A stretch of 64,000 nucleotides of DNA, taken from Sphingomonas crusticola (lineage in GTDB: Bacteria; Pseudomonadota; Alphaproteobacteria; Sphingomonadales; Sphingomonadaceae). The translations under genes and the position numbers were made by a program. The notes under the pieces were generated by a model. The model was given only the letters and a program-made list of their open reading frames with translations. It had not been told where the DNA came from and searched no databases. Positions 17,064-25,330 of the stretch are shown here, in pieces (positions within the stretch are counted from its first letter, which is position 1; each line of letters begins with the position of its first letter). The stretch covers positions 1,860,001-1,924,000 of the forward strand of contig NZ_QTJP01000001.1 in assembly GCF_003391115.1 (NCBI RefSeq). The letters run 5' to 3'.

Positions 17064-18209
17064 ATGACCCCCGCCTCGATCGAAGACTTTCGCGAACTCG
17101 CCCGCCGCCGGCTGCCGCGCTTCCTGTTCGATTATATCGACGGCGGCTCCTATGCCGAGGATACGCTGCGCGCCAACGAGGCCGACCTCAGGCAGCTCAA
17201 GCTGCGCCAGCGCGTGATGCGCGACGTGTCCGAAATTTCGCCCGGCACGACCATGCTGGGGCAGGAAGCGGCCTTTCCGGTCGCGCTCGCCCCGATCGGG
17301 CTCGCCGGCCTCTATGCGCGCCGGGGCGAGGTCCAGGCGGCGCGCGCGGCCGAAGCGGCGGGCATCCCCTTCATCCTCTCCTCCTCGTCCTGTTGCGCGA
17401 TCGAGGAGGTGGGGCGCGGCGTCACCAAACCGGTCATGCTCCAGCTCTACATGATCAAGGATCGCGGCTTCATGGCCGAGCTGCTCGCGCGCACCGCCGC
17501 GGCGGGGGTCGAGACCTTGATCCTCACCGTCGACCTGATCGTCCATTCGCCGCGCCGCCGCGACCTGCGCACCGGCCTGACCGGGCAGCAGGGGCTTGCC
17601 GCCCGGATGACGCGCGCGGTCGAGATAGCGCGCCACCCCGCCTGGGCGTGGGACGTGGGCCTTTGGGGCCGCCCGCATACGCTCGGCAATTTCGCGCCCT
17701 GCATGCCGGACGGCGCCGGTCTCGCTGAGTTCACCGCCTGGGTCGGGCGCAATTTCGATGCCTCGATCACATGGGCCGATCTCGATTGGCTGCGGCAGCA
17801 TTGGCATGGGCGCCTGGCGATCAAGGGCATTCTCGATCCCGACGATGCGCGCGATGCGATCACGGCGGGCGCCGGGACGATCATCGTCTCCAACCATGGC
17901 GGCCGCCAGCTCGACGGCGCGCCGTCGTCGATCGCGGCCCTGCCGGCGGTGGTGGAGGCGGTCGCCGGCCGCGCCGACGTGCTGATGGACGGCGGCATTC
18001 GCTCCGGGGTCGACATCCTGCGCGCGCTCGCGCTCGGCGCGCGCGGCATATTGCTCGGGCGGGCCTGGGCTTTCGCCCTCGGCGCGCAGGGCGGCGCCGG
18101 CGTGACGCGCATGCTCGAACTGATGCGTCATGAATTGGCGGTGGCGATGGCGCTGACCGGTCAGCGCGACGTTCGTACCGTCAGCCGCGACATTCTCGTC
18201 GACGGCTGA
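17064..18209 (+). CDS. lldD: FMN-dependent alpha-hydroxy-acid dehydrogenase (L-lactate dehydrogenase type)
   Basis: A 381-residue enzyme of the glycolate oxidase/LldD family, which oxidises L-lactate or a related 2-hydroxy acid to the keto acid using FMN. The active-site stretch SNHGGRQLDGAPSS is complete, with His278 as catalytic base and the following Arg as substrate ligand. The N-terminal FLFDYIDGGSYAE and APIGLAGLYARRGE are also typical, as is the phosphate site LMDGGIRSG. Electrons normally go to the respiratory chain. It stands alone, divergent from the ABC transporter. Specificity for lactate versus mandelate or glycolate cannot be settled here. Confidence 0.88.
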   Translation: MTPASIEDFRELARRRLPRFLFDYIDGGSYAEDTLRANEADLRQLKLRQRVMRDVSEISPGTTMLGQEAAFPVALAPIGLAGLYARRGEVQAARAAEAAGIPFILSSSSCCAIEEVGRGVTKPVMLQLYMIKDRGFMAELLARTAAAGVETLILTVDLIVHSPRRRDLRTGLTGQQGLAARMTRAVEIARHPAWAWDVGLWGRPHTLGNFAPCMPDGAGLAEFTAWVGRNFDASITWADLDWLRQHWHGRLAIKGILDPDDARDAITAGAGTIIVSNHGGRQLDGAPSSIAALPAVVEAVAGRADVLMDGGIRSGVDILRALALGARGILLGRAWAFALGAQGGAGVTRMLELMRHELAVAMALTGQRDVRTVSRDILVDG

Positions 18210-18345
18210 ACCCATACGCGGCGCCTCGCCGGCGCGCCTCCGCGGGTTCCTTAGCCGGACCCGAACACCTACATGTCCCAAAATTGCTAGGCGCCCGCCT
18301 TCCCAGGCCGGCGTTGCCATATCCGCGCTTGAACAGGAGCATCTC

Positions 18346-19140
18346 ATGGATCTGAAACTCGCCGGCAAAAGCGCGATCGTCACCGGATCGACCGCGGGCA
18401 TCGGCCTCGCCATCGCTGCGCGGCTCGCCGCCGAAGGCGTCGCGGTCACGATCACCGGCCGCAACCAGGACAAGCTCGATGCCGCCGCGCGCGAGATCGC
18501 CGCATTCGCCGACGGCGCCGGCACGGTCCGCGCCATCCTCGCCGATGTCGCCACCGCCGCGGGCGCCGAAACCTTGATCGCGGCGGTTCCGGACGCGGAC
18601 ATCCTGGTCAACAATCTCGGCATCTACGAAGCCAAGGCCTTCACCGACATCAGCGACGCCGACTGGCATCATCTGTTCGAGGTCAACGTCGTCTCCGGCG
18701 CGCGGCTCGCGCGCCATTATTTCCCCCGGATGCTCGCCCGCAATTGGGGTCGCATCATCTTCATCTCGTCCGAAAGCAGCCTCGTCATCCCGCAGGAGAT
18801 GATCCACTACGGCACCACCAAGACCGCGCAGCTCGCCATCGCCCGCGGCCTCGCCGCGCAGACCGTCGGCACCGGCGTCACCGTCAATTCGGTCATGCCC
18901 GGCCCGACCCGCTCCGAAGGCATCGTCGATTTCGTGAAGAGCGTGCTGCCCGAAGCGCAGTCGGATGAGGAGGCGGAGAAATTGTTCTTCGAGAAAATGC
19001 GCCCGCTCTCGCTGATCCGCCGCTTCATCGAAGCGGACGAGATCGGCGCGATGGTCGCCTTCCTCGCCAGCCCGCTTGCGGCGGCCACCAACGGGGCCGC
19101 CATTCGGGCGGAGGGTGGGATCGTGCCGACTATCGCTTGA
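18346..19140 (+). CDS. SDR family NAD(P)-dependent oxidoreductase
   Basis: A 264-residue classical short-chain dehydrogenase. The cofactor motif is TGSTAGIG (13-20), the NNLG structural motif is near 89-92, the catalytic Ser is in ISSESS (141-144), and Tyr155 and Lys159 form the YxxxK pair in HYGTTK. A Gly-Arg pair after strand 2 (ITGRN) suggests NADP preference, which is inference. An AGGAG site lies ten bases upstream of the ATG. The gene is monocistronic with about 135 bp of upstream space. Its substrate is unknown. Confidence 0.88.
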   Translation: MDLKLAGKSAIVTGSTAGIGLAIAARLAAEGVAVTITGRNQDKLDAAAREIAAFADGAGTVRAILADVATAAGAETLIAAVPDADILVNNLGIYEAKAFTDISDADWHHLFEVNVVSGARLARHYFPRMLARNWGRIIFISSESSLVIPQEMIHYGTTKTAQLAIARGLAAQTVGTGVTVNSVMPGPTRSEGIVDFVKSVLPEAQSDEEAEKLFFEKMRPLSLIRRFIEADEIGAMVAFLASPLAAATNGAAIRAEGGIVPTIA

Positions 19141-19337
19141 GCGCTCGGTGGCGCGATCAGTGACGTTCGTTCAGGCCACAACGTAAGGCAGCTAAGCGCC
19201 CAATCGGCGCCCGTCATGGCAGTGCCGCTTATTCCGAACGCCGCGCCGCGCCATCGGCGATGGGTCGCCGTACGACTTGTGCAGGGGCGCGAGGTGCAGC
19301 GCTCCACAGGGTCGCAGCCGGTCGCGCGCCGTCGTCT

Positions 19338-20093
19338 TCAAATATCGATGCCCAACGCCATGAAGGCGTGGAAGCCGGTCCCGGCATGGCCGTCGGTGAA
19401 GGTCGGCCCGCCCGAGCCGAGCAATCGGAAAGGGCCGCCGAGCTTGAGGATCATGCCCAGGCCGAAGCTGGTCGTCGCCCGGCTGTCGACGGCATCGGCG
19501 CCGGTGCGGTTGACCTCCACTCCGATCAACAGGCGCTCGCTTACGGCGCGCGCAAGCGCGGCCCCGCCGGTCCAATAACCGCGATTGCCGACGCCGGGAT
19601 TGATCGCATAGCCGCCGCCGCTGAAGACGGACCACTTACCGGCATCCTTCTGCACCCACAGCGGCAGCAAAGCCGTCACCCGGCGGTGGCCGAAGCCGCG
19701 CCGTGCCGTCGGCAGGGTCACCCCGGGGAAAAACGCGACCGACAGGGCGGCGGTCTCATCATGATAGAAGCGGTATTTGACCGACGCTTCGAGATCGCCT
19801 CGCCCTGCGTGCAGGCCGCTTGCGTCATGGGCGTAGCTGACCGGTAGTCCGAATGTCAGCTGCACGCCCTCGGCCGCGCCGTAATTGAGCTCGGCGCCGA
19901 AGCCGCCGCCATAATCGCCACCGCGCCCGTCGACGTCGGCAAAGGGGGCATAAATCTCCCAATGGCCGGTGTCGGTCGGCTCGGGATCGTCTGTCAGAAA
20001 GGGTGGGCCGGCCCTGGCAGCCCCGGCCAACGCTAGGCTGAGCAGGAGCGCGCCAGTGCGGCGGCCGCGGCGTCGCCGTCCGGGCTGCGTCAT
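19338..20093 (-). CDS. Outer-membrane beta-barrel protein
   Basis: A 251-residue protein with an Arg-rich N-terminal signal peptide (about 1-28) followed by alternating amphipathic strands rich in Gly, Tyr and Phe, such as YGGGFGAELNYGAAEGVQLTFGLP. The overall look is that of small 'transporter' barrels related to the MetA/phenol-degradation family. The strand-rich C terminus ends in a hydrophobic residue, as needed for barrel assembly. It starts in an ATGA overlap with the COG4705-like gene upstream, so the two are coupled. The transported compound is not inferable. Confidence 0.72.
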   Translation of the reverse strand: MTQPGRRRRGRRTGALLLSLALAGAARAGPPFLTDDPEPTDTGHWEIYAPFADVDGRGGDYGGGFGAELNYGAAEGVQLTFGLPVSYAHDASGLHAGRGDLEASVKYRFYHDETAALSVAFFPGVTLPTARRGFGHRRVTALLPLWVQKDAGKWSVFSGGGYAINPGVGNRGYWTGGAALARAVSERLLIGVEVNRTGADAVDSRATTSFGLGMILKLGGPFRLLGSGGPTFTDGHAGTGFHAFMALGIDI

Positions 20094-20896
20094 CGCGCGG
20101 CGTCACCGGCCGGATGGCGGCCCGCCCGTTGGGGCAGGATCAGGATCAGCGCGACGATCGCCACCGCGAGGATCAGCGAGGCGAGCGGCCGGCTGATATC
20201 GAGGCCGCCATGATCGCGCGGCTTGTCGAAGAAATCGCCGACGGTGGCGCCGAGCGGGCGCGTGAGAATGAAGGCGGTCCAGAAGAGCACGACGCGGCTG
20301 ATGCCGGTGGCGAAATAGAGAAGGGCGAGCACCGCCAGCCCGGCCCCGAACAGCATGGCACCGCCCGCATAGCCCAAGCCGGCGTCGGCCGCCCAGTCGC
20401 CGAGCGCGGTGCCCAGGGTCTGCGAGAAGGTGATGGTGATCCAATAGAAGAGTTGGGCGCGCGGGCTCGTCACGCTGTCGACCGCGATCGTGCCGAGCGT
20501 GCGGTGCCAGGCGAACAGCGACGCGAGCACGCAGGCGAGCAGCAGGAGCGTGCCGCCGGGATAGCCGATGCCTAGCGAGCGATCGGCGAAGTCGGCCAAG
20601 GTGGTGCCGCAGGTGGTGGAAGCGACGATCGTCGCCCAATAGAGCCAGGGGTTGAAGCGGCGCGCGCGGATCTGCGCCCAGACCAGACCGACCAGCAACA
20701 GCCCGAACAGCAGGGTACCGGCAAGATAGCCGTTGATCCACGATTGCTCCGCGCTGGGCGTGGTCTCGCCCAACCAGGTCATCGAGACCGCGTCGCCGCC
20801 GGTCTCGCCCAAGGTCGTGGCGAGAATCTTGATGACCCAGAAACCGAGCGTCACCGCCGGCACTTTGGCGAGCATGTCCTTCGTGCGGTCATCCAT
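20090..20896 (-). CDS. COG4705-like multi-spanning membrane protein
   Basis: A 268-residue integral membrane protein with about seven or eight hydrophobic segments. It contains four related motifs of the form T-x-G-x-x-x-(G/A)-D: ILATTLGETGGD, TTCGTTLADFAD, SQTLGTALGDWAA and TRPLGATVGDFFD. The second and third are each followed by a GIGYPGG or GLGYAGG turn. I recognise this as the uncharacterised COG4705 membrane-protein group. Evenly spaced Asp in membrane repeats suggests cation binding, which is inference. It is translationally coupled to the beta-barrel gene downstream. Confidence 0.78.
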   Translation of the reverse strand: MDDRTKDMLAKVPAVTLGFWVIKILATTLGETGGDAVSMTWLGETTPSAEQSWINGYLAGTLLFGLLLVGLVWAQIRARRFNPWLYWATIVASTTCGTTLADFADRSLGIGYPGGTLLLLACVLASLFAWHRTLGTIAVDSVTSPRAQLFYWITITFSQTLGTALGDWAADAGLGYAGGAMLFGAGLAVLALLYFATGISRVVLFWTAFILTRPLGATVGDFFDKPRDHGGLDISRPLASLILAVAIVALILILPQRAGRHPAGDAAR

Positions 20897-21168
20897 AGCG
20901 CTTCCTTGCTCCCATCACGTGGCCGGACGGCCTGCCGCCATGCGCCTCAGAGGACGGCGGCGTCGCGCCAAATCCGCAGCTTAAAACCGTGACGATCCGA
21001 CGCCTGGTTGCTCAGGCAAGTCGGCCGACGCACGCCCTATAGGCCTGTTTGCCGGTATAAGCATGGACGTCCGCTTGCACCTCCGGCTCGGCGATCCGAG
21101 CGGAGCGCGTGATCTCGCCGACGATCGCTTGAGCTTGGTTAAGACTCGGCTATCGCTCCGCGTGACGC

Positions 21169-21810
21169 TTAGCGGGCGAGCAATTCGGGCGACGCGGCCG
21201 AAAACAGTCGGGCATGCCATCGTGCGGCGGCGACAATTGCGGCGAGCTCGATTGCCAATGCCGTGCCCTGCGAAATCAGCGGCGACAGATCCAGCAACAG
21301 GACGCCCATGAACAGGAACAACGTGATCGTCGCCGCGCCGATCAGGGCGACGAACTTGACGACACGCGGCCAGTCCCCGTCCACCACGACCCACGCCAGA
21401 CCAAGATGTGCCATGGCGAGCGAAAGCCACAGGATCAGCAGCACCGGCACCGCGCTGATCTGGGACCAGACCAGATAAGGGTTCGGTCCCGCGCCGGACC
21501 CCGGCATGCCATAGGCAGCGGCGCCCCAGAAAAAGGACGAGAAGCCGATCGCCCGCTCGAACTGGAGGACGGCCATCGGCAGGAGCAGCCCGAGCGCGAG
21601 TGCGTATTTTGCGAGCACCAGACGCCCTTCGCCCTGTCGGACCATTTCACGCCATGCGGCGATCAGGCAGCCGCTCGCGAAGACCAATGGCTTGCCGTCT
21701 TCGACCGCCGTTTCGAACTCCGCTTCCATCGCCAGGCCCCACTCCCCGCGATCCGTGCCGAGACAGCGGACGGCCAATGCCAGCACCCCCCGCGCAGCGG
21801 CTATGGTCAT
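21169..21810 (-). CDS. Uncharacterised membrane protein paired with a PadR regulator
   Basis: A 213-residue protein with a cytosolic N-terminal domain of about 75 residues (GTDRGEWGLAMEAEFET is its most distinctive part) and four or five membrane helices. I do not recognise a characterised family. It starts in an ATGA overlap with the PadR gene at 21807-21810. PadR genes are often followed by a membrane protein they control, and that arrangement is the main clue to its role in a stress or drug response. The stop at 21169 leaves about 270 bp before the next gene, in which I see no gene. Confidence 0.7.
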   Translation of the reverse strand: MTIAAARGVLALAVRCLGTDRGEWGLAMEAEFETAVEDGKPLVFASGCLIAAWREMVRQGEGRLVLAKYALALGLLLPMAVLQFERAIGFSSFFWGAAAYGMPGSGAGPNPYLVWSQISAVPVLLILWLSLAMAHLGLAWVVVDGDWPRVVKFVALIGAATITLFLFMGVLLLDLSPLISQGTALAIELAAIVAAARWHARLFSAASPELLAR

Positions 21811-22109
21811 GCTAAGGCAAGCTTGGCGGGTGTCGCGACGCATTTATCGGCCGTCGCCTGCGCCAGGGCGATCCCCGCTGACGTGAGCCGATAAGCATGG
21901 CGTGCGGGCCGGCCGAGCTGCGCCGGTTCGCGCCATTCGGCTTCGATCAGCCCCTGGTCGGCCATACGCATCAGCAGCGGATAGAGCGTGCCCGACAGCA
22001 GCCCCGTCTCTTTCATCAGCTCGTAGCCATGATGCCATTGCTGCGCGCGCGCGGCCAGCGCCTCGAGGAGGATGAGCATCTGCCTGGACGGTCGTCGGTT
22101 GCGGGCCAC
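21807..22109 (-). CDS. PadR family transcriptional regulator
   Basis: A 100-residue winged-helix repressor. The core reads ILLEALAARAQQWHHGYELM, then GLLSGTLYPLLMRMADQGLI, then the wing R(P)ARHAYRLTSAG, which is the standard PadR layout. The protein is short and lacks the long C-terminal dimerisation domain, like subfamily-2 members. The GTG at 22109 is at or next to the predicted transcription start, which would make the message leaderless; the ATG at 22079 (MLILLEAL) is the alternative start. The promoter upstream shares a 27-nt pattern with the promoter of the gene before it, so autoregulation is likely. Confidence 0.85.
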   Translation of the reverse strand: MARNRRPSRQMLILLEALAARAQQWHHGYELMKETGLLSGTLYPLLMRMADQGLIEAEWREPAQLGRPARHAYRLTSAGIALAQATADKCVATPAKLALA

Positions 22110-22112
22110 GGG

Positions 22113-22144
22113 CTAAAACAACCTAGGTAGAATTAGATGTCAAG
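22113..22144 (-). promoter_or_regulatory. PadR promoter with candidate operator
   Basis: On the minus strand a TTGACA -35 box (22143-22138) is followed by the perfect palindrome ACCTAGGT (22128-22121) and a T-rich -10 region. The 27 nt from 22144 to 22118 match the promoter of the next gene upstream at 20 of 27 positions without gaps, with common pattern CTTGAC-N7-TCTAC-N-TA-N-GT-N-GT. A PadR operator overlapping the promoter is the simplest reading. Confidence 0.5.
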
Positions 22145-22151
22145 TTGGCCA

Positions 22152-22583
22152 TCAAGGAACAACGCCCGGTCGTCGCTCGAACAGGAAGGTCTCGCGGGCG
22201 CCCGGGACCTGCACCTCTTGCGGATCGGGAAGGCGATCGAGCCGCAGCTTGGCCGCCGGGCGCGAGCCGTCGATCTCGAAACCGAGATTGTCCATGCCGC
22301 CGACATAGAAGCGGGGCAGGACATAAAAGCCGCCTGCGTCGCGCCCAATTGTGTAGCGGGTCGCTGGCTTGCCGTTGAGGGCCATCTCCCCATCGTGCAA
22401 CGTCAGACCTCCGCAGCAATCGTTGAGAAAGCTGCCATTCTCCCATCCTCGCGGGGCCGACGGTTTCATCAGGACGATGAGCGCCGTCAGCACGACCGCG
22501 ACCACGCCCGCCGCCCCGATCGTCCACCGATGATGCGCCCCCAACCGCGCGACTTTCCCGGTCGGTGACACCTCGATCGTCAT
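22152..22583 (-). CDS. Uncharacterised single-pass membrane protein of the PadR locus
   Basis: A 143-residue protein with a short cytosolic N terminus, one membrane helix (about residues 21-41, WTIGAAGVVAVVLTALIVLM) and an extracytoplasmic domain of about 100 residues with a Cys-Cys pair (NDCCGGL). I do not recognise the family. The ATG at 22583 is chosen: AGGGGGAAG precedes it, while the ATG 33 bases upstream lies inside the predicted promoter. It lies just upstream of padR on the same strand and its promoter carries the same operator-like pattern, so it is probably a PadR target. Confidence 0.6.
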   Translation of the reverse strand: MTIEVSPTGKVARLGAHHRWTIGAAGVVAVVLTALIVLMKPSAPRGWENGSFLNDCCGGLTLHDGEMALNGKPATRYTIGRDAGGFYVLPRFYVGGMDNLGFEIDGSRPAAKLRLDRLPDPQEVQVPGARETFLFERRPGVVP

Positions 22584-22604
22584 GGCTTCCCCCTGCAGGC
22601 GGGC

Positions 22605-22636
22605 AAAGTACGACATATGTAGATTTAAGAGTCAAG
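22605..22636 (-). promoter_or_regulatory. Second promoter with the PadR-locus operator pattern
   Basis: Minus-strand TTGACT (22635-22630) is followed by TCTAC and the palindrome ACATATGT (22620-22613), in the same register as at the padR promoter. A possible -10 is TACTTT (22610-22605, spacing 19), otherwise weak. The paired sites at two promoters 490 bp apart suggest one regulator. Confidence 0.45.
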
Positions 22637-22839
22637 CGCGTGCGTGTGAGGCTTGCACGGCCGGCGCGTGACGATCGCCGTCGCGATGCCGGTCTTTCCC
22701 ATCTGGTGGGCACGACGATGCCCGCGCGTCGTAGCCGCCCGAGCGGCGGTGCGGTAGCAAAGGGTCGTGGGAAGCGCGCCGCCGGAGACGTCCTCAACGG
22801 GCGATCGGGCGAAAGCGGATCGCGACAGGGAGGGATGTC

Positions 22840-23952
22840 ATGCGCATCGATCTTTTCAAAATGAGCCTTGGTGTCGCGGCCGCTTTGCTCGCGGCGGGTG
22901 CCGCGCCGGCCCAGCCGCCGCTCGATTTCTCCGTGAAGCATCCCGATTCCGGTCCGACCCGGGGGCTCCCGCCCGGCTCCAGCCAGATCTCCTATTTCGG
23001 CGAGCGCGCGGCCTTTTCGCCCGACGGCCGCAAGATCGCCTTCGTCGGCGATTACGACGCTTTCGAATATGATCGGAGCACCGGGCTGACGCGCAACCTC
23101 ACCGCGCATATCGCGCACAAGACCATCCTGCGCGTCCAGTATCTCGCCGACGGCAACTTCATCATTTCGGGCTTCCGCAGCCTCGGCAAACTGCAATTCG
23201 CCACGCGCGACGAAACCCGCAAGGTGCGCGCGACCGACACCGATCTGTTCTTCCTCGGCAAGAGGCCCGGCGCGCCGCTGCTGCCGCTGGACGCGCAGCT
23301 GCACGAGGGCTTCGCCTTGTCGCGCACCGCCAACAAGATCGCCTGGGCGGAAAACGTGCCGCACGACATGACGCAGACGGTCGACGGCCACGCCTGGGCG
23401 AACATGTACGTCGCCGACGTGCGGGTTGCGCCGGACGGGCTCCATGCCAGCCTCGCCAATCGCAAGCTGGTCAAGGCGATGGATATCGCGGACTGCTATT
23501 GGGAGCCGCAGGATTTCCGCAACGGCGACAGCGAGATCCTCGCCCCCTGCTACATGACGAACCGCACCGCGCTGCGGGGCGACAAGGGCGCCCCCGCGCT
23601 CCTCGGCGAGAAGATCGTCGGCGTGAACGTCGCGACCGGGAAGGTCGTCACATATTATACCAAGACCGACATGTATGCCGAGATCGAAGGCACCGCGCCC
23701 GACGGCAAATGGGCGCTGATCGAATGCGGGCCGCGGCTCGCCGGTCCGCTCGATCTCTGCCGCTTCGACTTCGCCAAAGGCCCGGACCAGATTCTGTCGC
23801 GCGTAACCTTCGGGCAGGATTACGGACCCTATAAAATCTCCAATCCCGTCGTCAGCCGCGACGGCAAATGGGCCGCCGCCCAGCTCGCGACCCTGGCTGA
23901 TGATGCCGGAACGGGCAACGGCATCGTGCTCATCAAATTGCCGCCTTCATAG
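22840..23952 (+). CDS. Exported TolB-like beta-propeller protein
   Basis: A 370-residue protein with a signal peptide (about 1-25, APAQ cleavage region). It contains WD40-like/PD40 repeats of the TolB type, recognisable by the A-F-S-P-D-G-R-K-I-A-F pattern (ERAAFSPDGRKIAFVGD), ALSRTANKIAWAE, EGTAPDGKWALIE and SRDGKWAAAQL. Four cysteines (DCYWEP, APCYMT, ECGP, DLCRF) could form disulfides in the periplasm. AGGGAGG lies ahead of the ATG. Such propellers bind proteins or glycans; no enzyme domain is present and no operon partner is visible. The nearest genes point in other directions. Confidence 0.75.
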   Translation: MRIDLFKMSLGVAAALLAAGAAPAQPPLDFSVKHPDSGPTRGLPPGSSQISYFGERAAFSPDGRKIAFVGDYDAFEYDRSTGLTRNLTAHIAHKTILRVQYLADGNFIISGFRSLGKLQFATRDETRKVRATDTDLFFLGKRPGAPLLPLDAQLHEGFALSRTANKIAWAENVPHDMTQTVDGHAWANMYVADVRVAPDGLHASLANRKLVKAMDIADCYWEPQDFRNGDSEILAPCYMTNRTALRGDKGAPALLGEKIVGVNVATGKVVTYYTKTDMYAEIEGTAPDGKWALIECGPRLAGPLDLCRFDFAKGPDQILSRVTFGQDYGPYKISNPVVSRDGKWAAAQLATLADDAGTGNGIVLIKLPPS

Positions 23953-23992
23953 ACTGTGGCGCGGTGCGGCGTTTATCGCGGCGTTTGAGTCC

Positions 23993-24955
23993 TTAGCTCC
24001 CCAGCGGCGGGTGGCCGAGCGGTCCGGACGATCGCTCAAGGTGCGCGCGATCCCAGCCGGCAAGATTGGCGGCGGCTTCGTAGGTGCTTTCCAGAAACTC
24101 CAGTAGCGCCGCGTCCGGATCGCCGCTGGCGATCACCGCCGCATAAGGCAGCAAAAATTCACCCAGGGCCGCATCGAACGTCGCGGCGGATGGCCGGACC
24201 GGCGCCTGCGCGAAGCCCGCCGGGGCCGGATAGGCGTAGCTGTAGAAGCTGGGGCCGGCGGCGATCTCCAGGCCCGGCCAGAAGCCGGCGCTCGACACCT
24301 CCCGGCAATAGGCTTCGCGCGCGACCGCGTCGGGCATGTTGGGCGCGCCGCCGGGATGCGGCGGCGCCGCGCGCCCCGAAAAGCGCGTGACCGCGAGATC
24401 GAACGCGCCCCAGAATAAATGGATCGGGCTGCATTTGCCCACGAACCGCGTCCGGAAAATCTGGAACACACGTCCGATCTCCACCAACGCGCGCCAATAG
24501 GTTGCCGCCACGTCCGGATCATAGGCGCGCGGCCTCGTGTCCTTGTGAAACGGCACCGCATCGGGAATCTCGGACGGCATGCGGTCGATCCGCACGGCGA
24601 TGCCGATCTCCGCCAGCGCGGCCATGGTCGCTTCGTGAAAGTCGCGCACGCTTTGCGCCCGCAACGCCACGTCGGCATGCGCGCCATCGCTCGCCCGCAG
24701 CTCCAGCCGGCTGGCGATGAAATCGAATTCGATCGTGAACGAACGCCCGTCGGCGGGGATGAGCCCGGTCGTCAGCCCGCGCGCCGACAGATAGAGCGGC
24801 ACATGCCAGGCGTGATTTTCCCACGGCGTCATCCTCAGGCGGACCTTGCCCACCACCTGCGACCAGAGATGCAGCGCCTCGATCGTCGGCGCGAGATCGA
24901 GCGATGACAGATCGGGCCAACCGTGGGTCACCGCTTCAATCCTTACTGGCGGCAT
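23993..24955 (-). CDS. DUF5996 family protein
   Basis: A 320-residue cytosolic protein of the DUF5996 family, found across many bacteria without an assigned function. Characteristic stretches are WPDLSSLDLAPTIEALHLWSQ, RMTPWENHAWHVPLYLS, the central CSPIHLFWGAFDLAVTRFSGR and HPGGAPNMPDAVAREAY. The abundant conserved His, Trp and Asp hint at an enzyme, but I cannot name a reaction. The ATG at 24955 follows a GGGTGGGA site; a GTG six bases upstream is possible. It is monocistronic as far as can be seen. Confidence 0.8.
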   Translation of the reverse strand: MPPVRIEAVTHGWPDLSSLDLAPTIEALHLWSQVVGKVRLRMTPWENHAWHVPLYLSARGLTTGLIPADGRSFTIEFDFIASRLELRASDGAHADVALRAQSVRDFHEATMAALAEIGIAVRIDRMPSEIPDAVPFHKDTRPRAYDPDVAATYWRALVEIGRVFQIFRTRFVGKCSPIHLFWGAFDLAVTRFSGRAAPPHPGGAPNMPDAVAREAYCREVSSAGFWPGLEIAAGPSFYSYAYPAPAGFAQAPVRPSAATFDAALGEFLLPYAAVIASGDPDAALLEFLESTYEAAANLAGWDRAHLERSSGPLGHPPLGS

Positions 24956-25019
24956 TCCCACCCGTCCAAATTGGTCACGCTCAGCGCATTGTCATATACC
25001 ACCTGGCGCCCGGTCAAAC

Positions 25020-25048
25020 TTGACATTTGTACGCATAAGGCGTACGAC
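25020..25048 (+). promoter_or_regulatory. Promoter with a palindrome between -35 and -10
   Basis: A consensus TTGACA (25020-25025) is followed after 17 bases by a weak -10-like TACGAC (25043-25048). The spacer holds a perfect inverted repeat, GTACGC-N5-GCGTAC (25029-25045), placed where a repressor or MerR-type activator would act. No protein-coding gene follows on this strand; the possible small RNA does. Confidence 0.45.
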
Positions 25049-25054
25049 GTGACG

Positions 25055-25205
25055 CACTTTCGGCTCTTTCTCAGATTGGTAGTGGCGTGACGGCGGCGCG
25101 GATCGGTGGGTGCGTGCGTCGCCCGCGCCGGATTGCCGCGTCTCCGCGGCCTGCAGACGCTCGCCGCTACCGCAAATCATCAAGTTCGTTTCTGGTGTTT
25201 TTTTT
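25055..25205 (+). ncRNA. Possible small RNA ending in a conserved U-run element
   Basis: This lies in a 375-bp gap with no convincing gene. A promoter-like sequence precedes it. Its 3' part has a 6-bp hairpin (25138-25143 with 25155-25160) and ends in a 30-nt stretch (25176-25205) containing AAGTTCGTTTCTGGTG and eight T residues. The stretch has a near-identical partner at 56661-56689, also ending in a T-run. The 5' end is a guess. From 25206 to 25330 I see nothing further. I cannot match it to a named RNA family. Confidence 0.4.
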
Positions 25206-25330
25206 CGCGCCGACGGCATCGGCTTCTTGCCATTGCTCTCACCCCGGACGCGCAGCTTCGCGACGCGCACATCGGCAGATCGCGCTCGAGCTCCGTCGGT
25301 GTTGGAATCTCCGCGCGTTTAAGGCGGAAG

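Noticed and set aside
20897-21168. Possible gene in the gap between two membrane protein genes
   Set aside because: Short frames have no ribosome-binding site or motif and overlap on both strands; I see nothing reliable.
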